A DNA stretch of 6,658 nt from Actinomycetota bacterium (GTDB lineage: Bacteria > Actinomycetota > Actinomycetes > Propionibacteriales > Propionibacteriaceae), in assembly GCA_016213595.1 (NCBI GenBank), contig JACRAA010000214.1, positions 1-6,658 of the forward strand, written 5' to 3'. Below the pieces are notes generated by a model. The model made no database searches. It was given only the letters and a program-made list of their open reading frames with translations, and was not told where the DNA came from. The position numbers and the translations under genes are program-made. This document shows positions 6,359 through 6,658 of the stretch, one piece after another; position 1 is the first letter of the stretch, and the number at the start of each line of letters is the position of its first letter.

Positions 6359-6378
6359 ACGGTGAATCGTTTCACCGT
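6359..6378. promoter_or_regulatory. LacI-family-type operator downstream of the permease promoter
   Basis: ACGGTGAATCGTTTCACCGT has perfect 8-bp arms around TCGT. The core TGAATCGTTTCA carries the central CG and TGAA/TTCA arms of LacI-family operators, one base pair from the consensus TGAAACGTTTCA. It starts a few bases after the predicted transcription start, a position suited to repression. The cognate regulator is not in the window. Confidence 0.7.
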
Positions 6379-6389
6379 GCACGTCTCAT

Positions 6390-6408
6390 GCGTCACGAAC
6401 GGTGACGC
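6390..6408 (+). repeat. Perfect 7-bp inverted repeat in the permease 5' leader
   Basis: GCGTCAC (6390-6396) and GTGACGC (6402-6408) flank the 5-base loop GAACG. It lies in the predicted untranslated leader, ending 30 bases before the permease ATG. It could be a small mRNA hairpin or a second regulator site. No further support is visible. Confidence 0.4.
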
Positions 6409-6438
6409 CCCTGGACTCAACGACGAAGAGGGGGCTCA

Positions 6439-6658
6439 ATGGCAGCATCCGAGGTCGCGCCCCAAAGGGTAGGGCTGGCGTCCGTCGCGAAGAAGAACTC
6501 GTCGACGCGACGTCTTTACACTGCCAAGACGTACCCCTTGTGGTTCCTCATCCCGTCGGCGACGTTGTTCGTCATCTTCTTCCTCGTTCCCACTGTCGCG
6601 TCGTTCTACTTCGCGTTCACGCGATGGGATCTCCCGAGCGCCACGTGGACCGGCTGGG
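6439..6658 (+). CDS. Sugar ABC transporter permease, MalF type (N-terminal part; 3' end outside window)
   Basis: The frame opens at ATG 6439 and runs to the window edge with no stop, giving 73 residues of a protein usually near 300. A basic, Ser-rich cytoplasmic tail (1-34, with AKKNSSTRRLYTAK) is followed by one membrane helix (about 35-60, WFLIPSATLFVIFFLVPTV...) and then FTRWDLPSATWTGW. The FLIP...P...S...F..WD pattern is typical of the first helix of MalF/UgpA-type permeases in CUT1 importers. A purine-rich GAGGGGG (6428-6434) precedes the ATG by 4 bases. It is divergent from the rhamnosidase and binding-protein unit and shares their control region. It most likely forms the membrane channel with a MalG-type partner beyond the window and works with the binding protein at 2646-3977. 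Confidence 0.85.
   Translation, partial: MAASEVAPQRVGLASVAKKNSSTRRLYTAKTYPLWFLIPSATLFVIFFLVPTVASFYFAFTRWDLPSATWTGW

Overview
This window looks like a carbohydrate-use locus from a high-GC Gram-positive bacterium (Actinomycetota). The base composition is strongly GC-rich, synonymous third positions are mostly G or C, and one gene appears to have an actinobacterial-style leaderless GTG start. The genus cannot be fixed from the sequence; a polysaccharide-degrading Micrococcales-type organism would fit.

Layout. (1) 1-527, plus strand: the 3' part of a non-hydrolysing UDP-GlcNAc 2-epimerase (envelope or capsule sugar-nucleotide synthesis), cut by the window start. (2) 528-723: an intergenic region dominated by a near-perfect 110-bp palindrome (551-660), followed by a compact promoter for the next gene. 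(3) 724-2550, plus: a DUF5107 protein with TPR-like C-terminal repeats, probably carbohydrate-related but of unknown activity. (4) 2551-2645: a short convergent gap with a GC-rich hairpin that can serve as terminator for both sides. (5) Minus strand, read from 6237 down to 2646: a GH78 alpha-L-rhamnosidase, then a lipoprotein sugar-binding protein of an ABC importer, separated by 10 bp, with the second ribosome binding site overlapping the first stop codon. (6) 6238-6438: a divergent control region with two back-to-back promoters, each with a LacI-type operator or half-operator at or just after the expected transcription start. (7) 6439-6658, plus: the start of a MalF-type sugar ABC permease, cut by the window end.

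Inferred working model: the binding protein captures a rhamnose-containing oligosaccharide or glycoside outside the cell, the divergently encoded permease complex imports it, and the rhamnosidase, which has no signal peptide, removes terminal L-rhamnose in the cytoplasm. The DUF5107 protein may act on the same or a related glycan. A LacI-family repressor, not in this window, probably controls the divergent promoters. No RNA gene, CRISPR array or transposase was seen, and no stretch above 300 bases lacks a gene.
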